Source: an uncultured Candidatus Entotheonella sp.
Lineage (GTDB): Bacteria; Tectomicrobia; Entotheonellia; Entotheonellales; Entotheonellaceae
DNA length: 64,000 nucleotides
Direction of reading: 5' to 3'
NCBI GenBank assembly: GCA_951828535.1
Contig: OX639990.1
Coordinates: 2,963,300 to 3,027,299, forward strand
The stretch's first letter is position 1, and every line of letters starts with the position of its first letter. This document shows, piece after piece, positions 1 to 8,348 of the stretch. Position numbers and translations under genes: made by a program. The notes under the pieces are model-generated. The model did no database searches and was not told where the DNA came from. It saw only the letters and a list, made by a program, of their open reading frames with translations.

Positions 1-206
1 CAGTCGGCCTCGCGGGTCACGTCCATGGGCGCGAACACCGCCTCGCCGCCGGCGCCGCGAATCTCCGCCTCGACCTGGCGGCCTTCGTCTTCCAGAAGGT
101 CCGCGATCACCACCTTGGCGCCCTCGCGGGCAAATAGCCGAGCCTCCTCGGCCCCCATGCCGCCGGCGGCCCCGCTGATCAATGCTACTTTTCCTGCTAA
201 TCGCAT
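1..206 (-). CDS. Short-chain dehydrogenase/reductase, N-terminal fragment (cut by window edge)
   Basis: The 68 visible residues begin MRLAGKVALISGAAGGMG, a Rossmann beta-strand followed by the glycine-rich nucleotide-binding turn (G-A-A-G-G-M-G) of classical SDR oxidoreductases. Acidic residues follow the second strand (VVIADLLEDEG), which in this family favours NAD(H) over NADP(H); that preference is inferred. The catalytic Ser-Tyr-Lys region lies outside the window, so the substrate cannot be judged. The ATG at 206 opens directly onto the first beta-strand. The gene runs the same way as the Bax-inhibitor gene just upstream of it. Confidence 0.85.
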   Translation of the reverse strand, partial: MRLAGKVALISGAAGGMGAEEARLFAREGAKVVIADLLEDEGRQVEAEIRGAGGEAVFAPMDVTREAD

Positions 207-233
207 ACCGTTTCCCCTTGCCGCCGGAGCGCC

Positions 234-938
234 TTATTCATTGGAGGTGAAGGCCATGACCCCCTGCAGCACGTACCAGAACAGCAGCGCCACTGAGGCG
301 AACAGCGCCAGCGACGCTGCTACGTGCTGATCCGTGTGGTAGTGGTGCATGACGTTCGAGGTGTTGTAGAGAATGGCGCCGCCGGCGAACAGTATCATCA
401 GGCCGACGAAAAACAGCCCCAGGCTGAAGCCGAACAGAATGCTCGCCACGATCACCCCGAGGGCGACAAAGCCGCCGACCTTCAGCAGCCCGCCGAGAAA
501 GGAGAAATCGTGCCCGGTGGTGAAGGCCACCAGGGTCAGGCCGCCAAACAGCAGCGCGGTGATGATGCCGGCCGTCGGGATGACGTCCGGCGAGCTGAAG
601 TAGGCTGCGATGTAGAGCAAGGGCAGGAAGATTACCGCCTCAGCCGCCACAAAGAGCCCCAGCCCCATGTATTGCATCTGCGGCGAGGCGTCGGAACGCG
701 CCCATTTCTCCGCCAGCCAGGACACTCCCATGAAGGCGCCCAGGACGATCAGCCACGAAAAGCCGCCGAGCATGGCGCCGACGAGCGCCTCCGCGCCGGA
801 CCATTGCAGCAGCAGCGCCTCCACCACAATGAAGGCCAGCACGGCGACCGCCAGGTGATTGTAGGTGCGCCGGATGAACGTGACGCGCAGACCGGCGTCC
901 GCGCGTATCACCGGCTGCGCATAGCTTTGAGCGTACAT
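234..938 (-). CDS. Bax inhibitor-1 / YccA family integral membrane protein
   Basis: The 234-residue protein is mostly hydrophobic, with about seven membrane segments. It has the family layout: an N-terminal soluble stretch ending FIRRTYNHLAVAV, a helix bundle, and a C-terminal segment (ILYNTSNVMHHYHTDQ) leading to a last helix. Family members (YccA, YbhL, BI-1) are inner-membrane proteins linked to pH-sensitive calcium leak and, for YccA, modulation of the FtsH protease; the role here is unknown. I chose the ATG at 938 (MYAQSYAQP) over one 14 codons upstream because AAGGGAA lies about 6 bases before it and the extra residues look untranslated. Confidence 0.85.
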   Translation of the reverse strand: MYAQSYAQPVIRADAGLRVTFIRRTYNHLAVAVLAFIVVEALLLQWSGAEALVGAMLGGFSWLIVLGAFMGVSWLAEKWARSDASPQMQYMGLGLFVAAEAVIFLPLLYIAAYFSSPDVIPTAGIITALLFGGLTLVAFTTGHDFSFLGGLLKVGGFVALGVIVASILFGFSLGLFFVGLMILFAGGAILYNTSNVMHHYHTDQHVAASLALFASVALLFWYVLQGVMAFTSNE

Positions 939-1060
939 CGTGATTCCCTTTCCGATCTGCAGGTTCGGTCGTGCCTTCACCCTCTTCCCCTAGTCCTCCC
1001 CCCGCAAAGGGGGAACCATCGTTTCCTGAATCATCCCCTTCGCGGGGGTGGGAAGTTTTG

Positions 1061-1105
1061 CTCCCTCTCCCCTGGTGGGAGAGGGTCGGGGTGAGGGGGA
1101 AATTC
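1061..1105 (+). repeat. Dispersed palindromic (REP-like) element, copy 1
   Basis: A CTCCCTCTCCCC / GGGAGAGGG hairpin is followed by GGGGTGAGGGGGAAATTC. Closely matching copies lie at 11348-11392 and 58577-58620, with an inverted copy at 44579-44622. The upstream 60 bases hold two more G/C hairpins of the same style. It sits between two convergent or tandem transcription units and contains no gene. Confidence 0.75.
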
Positions 1106-1153
1106 AGACACCACCACAAGTTCAGGTCGCTGACAAAACACCTCAGGGCGGGA

Positions 1154-2050
1154 TTATACTCCAGGGTGCAACAAGCGGCGCAAGGCGCGCAGGCTGCCGC
1201 CGATGCGCGGGCCGTACCAGCTGACGATCTTGCCGTCGATGAGGTGAACGCGTCCGTCGCGCACCGCCGGCACGTCGGTGAACGGGGCGAAATCGGGCAG
1301 GTCGACGTCGCTAAACGGGTAGGGTTCATCCGGCAGCAGAATGACGTCGGGGCGGTGGGCGGCCATTTCGTCCAGTGTGAGGCGCGGATAGCGGCGGTCG
1401 CGCGCCTCGTGGCGCTCGCCATCGGCTTCGGGCCGGCGGCCGAGGTCGGCAGCGATCGGGAAGCGCCGCTGGCGGTCGGCAAAGACGTTGTCGCCGCCGC
1501 ACGCCGCCAGCATGGCGTGGATATAGGTGTCGTGGTTGATGGTCATGTACGGGTCCTTCCAGATCGGACAGAACACCCGCACGCGCGGTCGTGCGGCGGC
1601 CACGGCTTCGGTGTCGGCGAGGTCGCGTTCGATGGCTTCGATGCGCCCGGCGACCTCTGTGCGGCAGCCGAGCAGCTCGGCGACACGCCACAGCAGGTCG
1701 ATGCCGTCCCGCACGGCGCGCGGCTCGAAGACGTACACCGGTACGCCGGCCGCCGCCAGTTGGTCGACGTCGCCGAGGCGGTTCTCCTCGGCCACCGCCA
1801 GCACCAGGTCTGGCTGCAGGTCGATAATGGCCGCCACGTCCGGATTCTTGGTGCCGCCGATGGTCGTTTTGCCGGCAATCCCGGCGGCCGGCTCGGTGCA
1901 GTAATCGGTTAGCGCCACGACCTGCTCGCCGCGGCCAAAGTCGAACAGGGTCTCCGTGATGCTGGGCACGAGGGAAACGAGGCGGCGCGGGTCGTCCGGC
2001 ACCCGCACGGTGCGCCCGAAGGTATCGACGAATTCACGCACCGCGATCAC
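1154..2050 (-). CDS. BtuF-like helical-backbone metal/cobalamin-binding protein without signal peptide
   Basis: The 298-residue product matches the periplasmic-binding fold of BtuF/FhuD-type proteins: a first lobe with RRLVSLVPSITETLFDFG and a long middle helix, then a second lobe with RVRVFCPIWKDPYMTINHDTY and a C-terminal IDGKIVSWYGPRIG. Known relatives deliver cobalamin, heme or siderophores to ABC importers. There is no signal peptide or lipobox at either candidate start and no permease or ATPase gene nearby, so export is doubtful and a cytoplasmic binding role is possible. The GTG start at 2050 overlaps the TGA of the upstream dehydrogenase as GTGA, implying translational coupling. Confidence 0.8.
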   Translation of the reverse strand: MIAVREFVDTFGRTVRVPDDPRRLVSLVPSITETLFDFGRGEQVVALTDYCTEPAAGIAGKTTIGGTKNPDVAAIIDLQPDLVLAVAEENRLGDVDQLAAAGVPVYVFEPRAVRDGIDLLWRVAELLGCRTEVAGRIEAIERDLADTEAVAAARPRVRVFCPIWKDPYMTINHDTYIHAMLAACGGDNVFADRQRRFPIAADLGRRPEADGERHEARDRRYPRLTLDEMAAHRPDVILLPDEPYPFSDVDLPDFAPFTDVPAVRDGRVHLIDGKIVSWYGPRIGGSLRALRRLLHPGV

Positions 2051-3000
2051 TCGGCGTCCGGGTGCGTCGAGATGAACCGCGCAGCGCGTTCGACGTCGAC
2101 CTGCGGGGCGCGCACTTCCACCCCGGCGGCCTCCTCCTGCAGCAGAAAGGTAATGCTGCTGTCCAGGTCCCCCCAGCCGCGATTGAGGCTCTCGATGCAC
2201 AGTTGCTCGGCAAGGTTGGCCACCGGCATCGGCACGTCGAACTCGCGGCCCAGCTCGGTGGCCAGCGAGATGTCCTTGCGCGCCAGGGACAGCAAAAAGC
2301 TGGGCGGCTCGAAGGTGCCGCGGAACACCGTGCGCGGCATGCCATCGTGCAGGCTGCTCATGCGGCCCAGGGCGCCGCGCCGCACGCACTGCCACAGCGC
2401 CTCGGCCTCGACGCCGGCCTTCACCCCCAGGGTCAGGCCCTCGGCAATGGCCTGCCGCACGCCGTGGCCGATCATGTTGTGCACCAGCTTGCAAACGCTG
2501 CCGGCGCCGATGGCCCCAGCGTAGAACACCTTGTCGCCAAAGGCGTCCAGCAACGGCTTGATGCGCTCGAAGATCTCCTGCTCGCCGCCGACCATCACCG
2601 CCAGATTGCGCGACGCCGCGCCGCTCTTGCCGCCGCTCACCGGCGCGTCCAGCACGTGCGCCCCCTTGGCGCGAAATTGCGGCTCGATTTGGCGGATGAG
2701 CGTCGGCCGGCTGGTGGACAAGTCCACGTAAATGCCGCCCTCGCGGATGCCCGCCAGCACGCCATCGGCGCCGAGCGCCACTGCTTCCACCTCGCGGGGG
2801 CCGGGCAGCGAGGTAAGAACGACATCGCTCAGGCGCGCCACCTCGGCGGGCGAGCCAGCCTGACGCGCCCCGGCGGTCACGAACGGCTGCGTGGCGGCCT
2901 GCCGAACGTCGTACACCACCAAGGGGTAATCAGCCTTCTGGATGTTTGCCGCCATGCCCATGCCCATGTTGCCCAGCCCGATGAATCCTACCGTTTCCAT
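2047..3000 (-). CDS. NAD(P)-dependent beta-hydroxyacid dehydrogenase (3-hydroxyisobutyrate dehydrogenase family)
   Basis: The protein (317 residues) starts METVGFIGLGNMGMGMA, the N-terminal Rossmann motif of the HIBADH/GLYR1 family. It then has the substrate-binding DAPVSGGKSGAASRNLAVMVGG segment and the catalytic-lysine helix GSVCKLVHNMIGHG. Members oxidise short beta-hydroxy acids such as 3-hydroxyisobutyrate or tartronate semialdehyde; the substrate cannot be read from sequence. The ATG at 3000 is preceded by GGGGAGAG at good spacing. It is the first gene of a two-gene unit with the BtuF-like gene, an unusual pairing. Confidence 0.85.
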   Translation of the reverse strand: METVGFIGLGNMGMGMAANIQKADYPLVVYDVRQAATQPFVTAGARQAGSPAEVARLSDVVLTSLPGPREVEAVALGADGVLAGIREGGIYVDLSTSRPTLIRQIEPQFRAKGAHVLDAPVSGGKSGAASRNLAVMVGGEQEIFERIKPLLDAFGDKVFYAGAIGAGSVCKLVHNMIGHGVRQAIAEGLTLGVKAGVEAEALWQCVRRGALGRMSSLHDGMPRTVFRGTFEPPSFLLSLARKDISLATELGREFDVPMPVANLAEQLCIESLNRGWGDLDSSITFLLQEEAAGVEVRAPQVDVERAARFISTHPDAE

Positions 3001-3126
3001 GCGTCTCTCCCCGGAGTTCTGAGGTGACGATTCCCAAGGGCAAGCTCGCATTCAAGTGGGCCGGATTCGCCGCAGGCGCAATCCAGACGCCGGACGACAG
3101 AAGCCAAACCCACAGGCTCACCCGAC

Positions 3127-3166
3127 AAAAAAACCCGCTCTCGGTCCACAGGCCGGAAAGCGGGTT
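3127..3166 (-). terminator. Rho-independent terminator of the coiled-coil gene
   Basis: Read on the minus strand, AACCCGCT pairs with AGCGGGTT around an inner partly paired loop, followed by a run of seven T. It begins 22 bases after the stop of the 3188-3529 gene, the expected place for intrinsic termination. Confidence 0.75.
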
Positions 3167-3187
3167 CGCATACGTCCAAACATGCCG

Positions 3188-3529
3188 TCAACTGCTGAAG
3201 AACAGGAACTTCACCAAGGCACTCACGATAGCTCCCACAACCGTGGCGACAACCGGGACGCCCAGCGCCAGCATGGTTCTGCGCAGAATGCGGATCTCTG
3301 CCTGCACGTCGTCAAAGCGCTGGTCGGCCCGGTCGAGACGCCGGCCAACCTGCTCAAAACGCTGGTTGACATAGGCAAAGCCTTCTTCGATGCGCTTTTC
3401 AAGGTCGAGAAACCGCTGGTTCATGCTGTCGAAGCGCTGGTCGTCAAGTTCATTCACATGATCAAAACGCTCGTCCATGCGCTCGACGAACTGGCCGAAG
3501 TCTCCCGCTCTAACGTGCTCGTCAGCCAT
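3188..3529 (-). CDS. Small coiled-coil protein with C-terminal membrane anchor
   Basis: This 113-residue protein has a charged N-terminal two-thirds with repeated RFD/RFE heptad-like units (QRFDSMNQRF, QRFEQVGRRL, QRFDDVQ), typical of a long coiled coil. One hydrophobic helix (LGVPVVATVVGAIVSALVKF) ends the protein. I do not recognise a named family with confidence; it resembles DUF1640-type and similar tail-anchored coiled-coil proteins. The start at 3529 has GGAGGA 7 bases upstream; the longer reading frame upstream lacks a binding site. A strong terminator follows, so it is probably transcribed alone. Confidence 0.7.
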   Translation of the reverse strand: MADEHVRAGDFGQFVERMDERFDHVNELDDQRFDSMNQRFLDLEKRIEEGFAYVNQRFEQVGRRLDRADQRFDDVQAEIRILRRTMLALGVPVVATVVGAIVSALVKFLFFSS

Positions 3530-3765
3530 GTCGTGGCTCCTCCTCCATGCGGGAAACGAGCTGAGGACAATTTGCGGCCAGTCCGATCTTGTCGTCTTCT
3601 TGCGTGAACAACCGTGCGTGGCGAACCACCCATGGAACCTCATCCATCACTGGCAGTTCAGGGCCATCATGCCACGAAACCCGCGGCGAATACCACACCT
3701 GAACGATCTTCCACGGGCTATCTGGTGTCGGGTCAAGGTACGAGCGTAGATGAAGCCATCTGCGC

Positions 3766-6700
3766 TTACCCCGATCTTTCTGGTTGCAACTCGGATTCGC
3801 TGCCCGGCCGCCACAGTACGGCCAACCGCGCGGCCAGCGTCGGCACGACGATGAGATTCAGGAACGTCGAGCTGGCCAGACCACCCAGAATCACCCAGGC
3901 CAGGGGGCGCTCCAACTCCTTGCCGATGGGGCTGCCGATCAACAGCGGGAACAGCCCGAGCGCCGTGGACGAGGCGGTCATCAGCACCGGGCTCAGGCGG
4001 TCGAGGGCGCCTTGCATGACGGCTTCCTGCACCGGCCGGCCCTCCTCGCGCATGAGGTACTGGCAGTGGGTGATGAGGATGATGCCGTTGCGCGTGGCGA
4101 TGCCGAACACCGCCACGAAGCCGATCAGCGAGGAAATGCTCAACACGCCGTCGGTCCAATAGACCGCCAGGACGCCGCCGATCAGCGCCAGCGGCAGGTT
4201 GACCATGACCAGCAGGGCTGCCTTGGCCGAGCCCAGCGCCTGGTACAGCAGCATGAAGATGATAAACACCGAGGCCAGGCCCAGCAGCATGATGACACGC
4301 TGGCTGCGCTGCTGGCTCTCGAACTGGCCGCCGTACTGCACGAAATAGCCCGACGGCAGCGCCACCTCGGCACTGACGCGGGCGCGGATGTCGTCGACAA
4401 CGCTGCCGAGGTCACGCCCCTCGACGTTGCAGCGCGCCACGATGCGGCGCATGACGTCCTCGCGGTTGATGATGTACGGGCGCGCTTCCAGGAAAACGTC
4501 GGCGACCTGCCGCAGCGGCACGCGGGCACCGGCGGGGGTGTCCAGCAGCACGTCGCGCAGCGTCTCCAGGCCTGTCCCCGACCCCGATCGGGGATCGGGC
4601 GACTCGGTAGAAGCGAAACGCACCACCAGGTCAAACGACTTCTGGCCCTCGACGACCTGGGAGACCACGTAGCCGTTGCCGAACACCTCGACGACGCGCA
4701 GCACGTCCTCGGCCCGCAGCCCATAGCTGGCGGCTTTGACGCGGTCCACCTTGACGGCCACCATGGGCACGTTGACGAGCGGCTCCAGCTCGAGGTCGGT
4801 CACGCCGTCAACCCGCTGCATGATGGCTCGTACCTCCTGGCCCTTGTCCCACAGCACCGCGAGGTCCGGGCCGAAAATCTTGACGGCGATCTGGGCGGTG
4901 ACGCCGGACAACGCCTCGTCCATACGGTGGGCGATGAACTGTCCGACGTTGATGGCCACGCCGGGCAGCTGGCCCAGGTCGGCGCGGATGGCCTGGATCA
5001 ATTCATCGGGGTCGCGCTCGGCAAAGTGCAGGGTGATGTCGAATTCGCTGAAGTTGACCGGCGACACCTCCTCGCCGACCTCGCCCATGCCGACCCGCTG
5101 CACCACCGAGATGACCTCGGGATAGGTCAGCAGCCGCTCCTGAACCTGCTGTCCGAGGCGCATGGATTCGTCCAGCGAGGTGCCGGGCAGCGCGGTCATG
5201 GCGACGATGAAATTGCCCTCGTGAAAGCGCGGCAGGAATTCCCGCCCCAGCGAGGGGATCAGTGCCATCGTCGCGCACAGCATGGCGACGGCGCAGCCGA
5301 CCACCCACCACGGATGCCGCAGCGCCGGCCGCAGAATCACCCGGTAGACGCGCTTCAGCCCGACGCTGGTGGCGCTCTCCTTGTCCAGCAGCCGCCCACT
5401 GGTCAGAAACAGCGAGCACAGCACCGGCGTCTGCGTGAAGGCGACCAGCAGCGAGGCGAAAATGGCGATGCAGTAGGACAGCCCCAGCGGCGTGAAAATG
5501 CGCCCCTCGGGGCCGGACAGGAAGAACACCGGCAGGAAGACGACCATGGTGATGAGGGTGGCGTAGACGATGGAGGCGCGGATTTCCATGGAAGCGCGGT
5601 AGATGACCCGCAGGTTGGAGTCGGGCACGGCGCGCTGGCGGTTTTCGCGAAGCCGCCGGTAGATGTTCTCCACATCGATGATGGCGTCGTCGACCACGCC
5701 GCCAAGGGCCACCGACATGCCGCCGAGGGTCATGGCGTTGATACCGACGTCGAGGGCGCGCAGCACGATCACCGCCAGCAGCAGCGAGAACGGCATGGCC
5801 AGGAAGCTGACGAACGACGGCCGGAAGCTGAGGAAGAAGATGAACAGGACGGCGGTGACGATGCCGGCGCCTTGCAGCAGCGCCGCCCGCAGGTTCTCGA
5901 TGGTGGCCTCGATGAACGTTGCCTGTCGGAACAGCGCCTTGTGCAGCTTGACGCCCGCAGGCAGGGTCTGTTCGATCTCGTCGAGCGCCGCTTCGACCTC
6001 GTAGGTGGTTGTCAGGGTGTCAGCGCCGAAGGCCTTGGTGGCGGCGCCGAGAACCAGCGGCATGCCGCCGTTCAGGCTGGCGTCGCCGCGCTTCGGTGCC
6101 GGGCCCAGTTGCACCTCGGCCACCTGGGCGATGGTGATCGGACTGCCGCCACGCATCGTGATGACAGAGGTTCGCAGGTCTTCCAGCGAGGTGACGCGCC
6201 CGCGACCGGTGACGATGTATTCCTGGTCCGAGGTCTGCAGCACCCCGCCCGGCAGGTTCAGGTTGGCCGCCTCGACGGCTTCGATGACCTCCTGCAAGGT
6301 GAGGTCGTACGCCTTGAGCCGGCGAGGCGACACGACCACTTGGTACTGCTTGATGCCGCCGCCGACGCAGACCACCGAGGCGACGCCCGGCACGGCCAGC
6401 AGCCGGTTGCGGATGTCCCACTCGCAGATGGTGCGCAGGTCGAGCTCGGAAACCGCGTCGTCGTCGCCCTCGTAGGTGAGGCCGTACTCCAACAGGCGGC
6501 CCATGACCGACGCCACCGGCAGCATGACCGGCGCCTCGACGCCGGCCGGAAGCTGCTGCTCGGCCTGCCTGAGGCGCTCGGCGACCTTCTGGCGCGCGAC
6601 GGTGAGATCGGTGCCCCACTCGAACACCGCCACGATGGTGGACAGGCCGACGATGGCCGACGAGCGCACGCTCACCACGTCGGGCGTGCCGTTCAGGGCG

Positions 6701-6912
6701 GCCTCGATGGGCAGGGCGAGCAGCGTTTCGACCTCTTCCGGCGAGAATCCCGGCGCCTCTGTCAGGATCACCACCTGCGGCGGCGCAAAGTCGGGGAACA
6801 CGTCGAGGTGGATGTCGCGCGCCGCCATGACGCCGGCGACGGCGGTGGCGATGACGCCGACCACCACCACCAGCCGGTTCTCCAGGGACCACTGAATGAG
6901 TCTGCTGAACAT
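3766..6912 (-). CDS. Heavy-metal efflux RND transporter (CzcA/CusA family)
   Basis: At 1048 residues it has the size and layout of HME-RND pumps: TM1 (LVVVVGVIATAVAGVMAA), a first periplasmic loop, TM2-6, a second loop and TM7-12. TM4 carries VDDAIIDVENIYRRL, the acidic proton-relay helix of CzcA-like pumps. These proteins exchange protons for metal ions such as Co/Zn/Cd or Cu/Ag and work with an adaptor and an outer-membrane channel, both encoded just upstream on the same strand. Metal specificity cannot be decided. A short palindromic sequence is read in frame within the second periplasmic loop. The start has a weak ribosome site; 153 non-coding bases separate it from the adaptor gene. Confidence 0.92.
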   Translation of the reverse strand: MFSRLIQWSLENRLVVVVGVIATAVAGVMAARDIHLDVFPDFAPPQVVILTEAPGFSPEEVETLLALPIEAALNGTPDVVSVRSSAIVGLSTIVAVFEWGTDLTVARQKVAERLRQAEQQLPAGVEAPVMLPVASVMGRLLEYGLTYEGDDDAVSELDLRTICEWDIRNRLLAVPGVASVVCVGGGIKQYQVVVSPRRLKAYDLTLQEVIEAVEAANLNLPGGVLQTSDQEYIVTGRGRVTSLEDLRTSVITMRGGSPITIAQVAEVQLGPAPKRGDASLNGGMPLVLGAATKAFGADTLTTTYEVEAALDEIEQTLPAGVKLHKALFRQATFIEATIENLRAALLQGAGIVTAVLFIFFLSFRPSFVSFLAMPFSLLLAVIVLRALDVGINAMTLGGMSVALGGVVDDAIIDVENIYRRLRENRQRAVPDSNLRVIYRASMEIRASIVYATLITMVVFLPVFFLSGPEGRIFTPLGLSYCIAIFASLLVAFTQTPVLCSLFLTSGRLLDKESATSVGLKRVYRVILRPALRHPWWVVGCAVAMLCATMALIPSLGREFLPRFHEGNFIVAMTALPGTSLDESMRLGQQVQERLLTYPEVISVVQRVGMGEVGEEVSPVNFSEFDITLHFAERDPDELIQAIRADLGQLPGVAINVGQFIAHRMDEALSGVTAQIAVKIFGPDLAVLWDKGQEVRAIMQRVDGVTDLELEPLVNVPMVAVKVDRVKAASYGLRAEDVLRVVEVFGNGYVVSQVVEGQKSFDLVVRFASTESPDPRSGSGTGLETLRDVLLDTPAGARVPLRQVADVFLEARPYIINREDVMRRIVARCNVEGRDLGSVVDDIRARVSAEVALPSGYFVQYGGQFESQQRSQRVIMLLGLASVFIIFMLLYQALGSAKAALLVMVNLPLALIGGVLAVYWTDGVLSISSLIGFVAVFGIATRNGIILITHCQYLMREEGRPVQEAVMQGALDRLSPVLMTASSTALGLFPLLIGSPIGKELERPLAWVILGGLASSTFLNLIVVPTLAARLAVLWRPGSESELQPERSG
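4576..4599. repeat. Short palindromic element read in frame inside the RND gene
   Basis: The sequence is built on CCCCGATCGGGG with flanking CCCGA/TCGGG arms. In the RND protein it encodes the stretch SPDPRSGSGTG, lying between FDLVVRFA and LETLRDVLLDTPAG. These two blocks are normally almost adjacent in this family, so the segment looks like an in-frame insertion. Confidence 0.6.
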
Positions 6913-7065
6913 GGGAAACCCGGTGGTTAGTGGTTAGCGGCCGGTGGCCGGCCTAGTAGCCCGGCAGCTGTGAATTGAGGGAATGGTCTGAGAGCAAAAG
7001 GGCATGGCTCGTCATTCCTGCGAACGCGGGAGGAATAGGGTTTCACTAACCGCTAGCCGCTGCCC

Positions 7066-8325
7066 TTAATCCCCCCCCATCTCCTCGAGGTCGTCGGTGT
7101 CGCCCCCCAGCCGCAGGATGGTGTAGAGCTGCCGCTTGCCCGTCGTCACCACCTGCTCCCCGGCTTCCAGGCCGCTCTTGACCTCGGCGTGGCGGTCGTC
7201 GCGGATGCCGAGTAGCACCGTGCGCCTGTGGAAGCTGCCGTCTTCCTGCACGAAGACGGACGATTCGGCGCCATCGCTGATCACCGCGGCGTGCGGCACT
7301 GCCAGGGTGCGGCCGCGGCTGCCGACGGTGACCGTGAGGATGGCGGTCATGTTGGACTTCAGCGGGTGCGGCGCGTCGTTGGCGATCTCCACCCGGAAGG
7401 GAACGGTCTTCTCCTCCGACTCGACCTCGTAGTTGATGCCGGCAATCTCGCCGTCGAACGTGCGTCCGGGGTAGGCCGGCATCTTTACGCGCACGGGCTG
7501 CCCCTTGCGAAGCGCCGCGGCGTCGATCTCGAAGGCCTCGCCTTCGGCGTGCACGCGCCGCATGTCGGCAATGCGAAACAACACCTTGGCGGGGTCGATG
7601 GTCTCGCCGAGGGTGACGTCGCGGTGCATGATGACGCCGCCGCGCGGTGCCCGCAAGGTAAGAAGCGAAGCGGCTTGAGTGCCGTCCGGGACGGAGCCGT
7701 CCGGCATCGGCTCCAGGCCAATGATGCGCAGGCGGTTTTCGATCCCGGAGATTTCCACGTGGATGCTGCTGACCTCCGCCTCCTTTTGCAGCAGTACGCG
7801 CTTGGCGCCAATGCCGCGCTCGACGAGATACGTAAGGCGCGCCAAGTCAGCGGTGGCAAGTTGCAGCCGGTTGCGGGCTTGCAGCAATTCGGTCTGCAGT
7901 TCGGTCTGCAACTCTTCCAAGGCCGTGCTGGTCAGCTCGGCCAGCATCTGGCCCTCCTGCACCGTATCGCCGACGTTGCCGGCGACGCGCGTCACCTTGC
8001 CGGCCACGCGGCTGCCGACCGATGCCACCAAGTCGGGAATGGGCCGGATGACGCCGTTGACGGTCACCGTTTCCTCAATCACGTGCTGCTCGACGCTGGC
8101 GGTTTGCAGGCCGAGGCGCGCCGCCTCTTCGGGGGTGAGGGCGATGCCTTCCGAGAAGTCTTGCTCGTGGTCGTCGTCATCGTCGTTATGCCGATCCGCC
8201 ACGAGGCGGGGCGGCTCGTCGGCATCCTGCGGGTCAGCGAACCATTGCGGATTGCTGACAACCCACAACCCGGCAACCACTAGCAGAAGGCCTGCCAGGA
8301 CGATAATCGCAACATTTTTGGCCAT
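7066..8325 (-). CDS. Efflux RND periplasmic adaptor (CusB/CzcB-like membrane fusion protein)
   Basis: The 419-residue protein has an N-terminal membrane anchor (VAIIVLAGLLLVVAGLWVV), a barrel-sandwich/lipoyl half ending GKVTRVAGNVGDTVQEGQ, a coiled-coil hairpin (about residues 130-190) rich in E/L/R, and a second barrel half. A beta-barrel domain and a C-terminal LEAGEQVVTTGKRQL segment follow. Right after the anchor, RHNDDDDDHEQD is a likely metal-capturing acidic/His patch. The protein bridges the RND pump (3766-6912) and the outer-membrane factor (8349-9635); the gene lies between them, consistent with an OMF-adaptor-pump operon. Confidence 0.9.
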   Translation of the reverse strand: MAKNVAIIVLAGLLLVVAGLWVVSNPQWFADPQDADEPPRLVADRHNDDDDDHEQDFSEGIALTPEEAARLGLQTASVEQHVIEETVTVNGVIRPIPDLVASVGSRVAGKVTRVAGNVGDTVQEGQMLAELTSTALEELQTELQTELLQARNRLQLATADLARLTYLVERGIGAKRVLLQKEAEVSSIHVEISGIENRLRIIGLEPMPDGSVPDGTQAASLLTLRAPRGGVIMHRDVTLGETIDPAKVLFRIADMRRVHAEGEAFEIDAAALRKGQPVRVKMPAYPGRTFDGEIAGINYEVESEEKTVPFRVEIANDAPHPLKSNMTAILTVTVGSRGRTLAVPHAAVISDGAESSVFVQEDGSFHRRTVLLGIRDDRHAEVKSGLEAGEQVVTTGKRQLYTILRLGGDTDDLEEMGGD

Positions 8326-8348
8326 GGGTTTCCCCCGCCTTGTTCGCG

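Noticed and set aside
3784-6930. A plus-strand open frame of over 1000 codons opposite the RND pump gene
   Set aside because: It mirrors the real gene exactly, is full of His/Gln/Asp/Arg typical of antisense frames in GC-rich DNA, and has no domain. The minus-strand protein is unmistakable.
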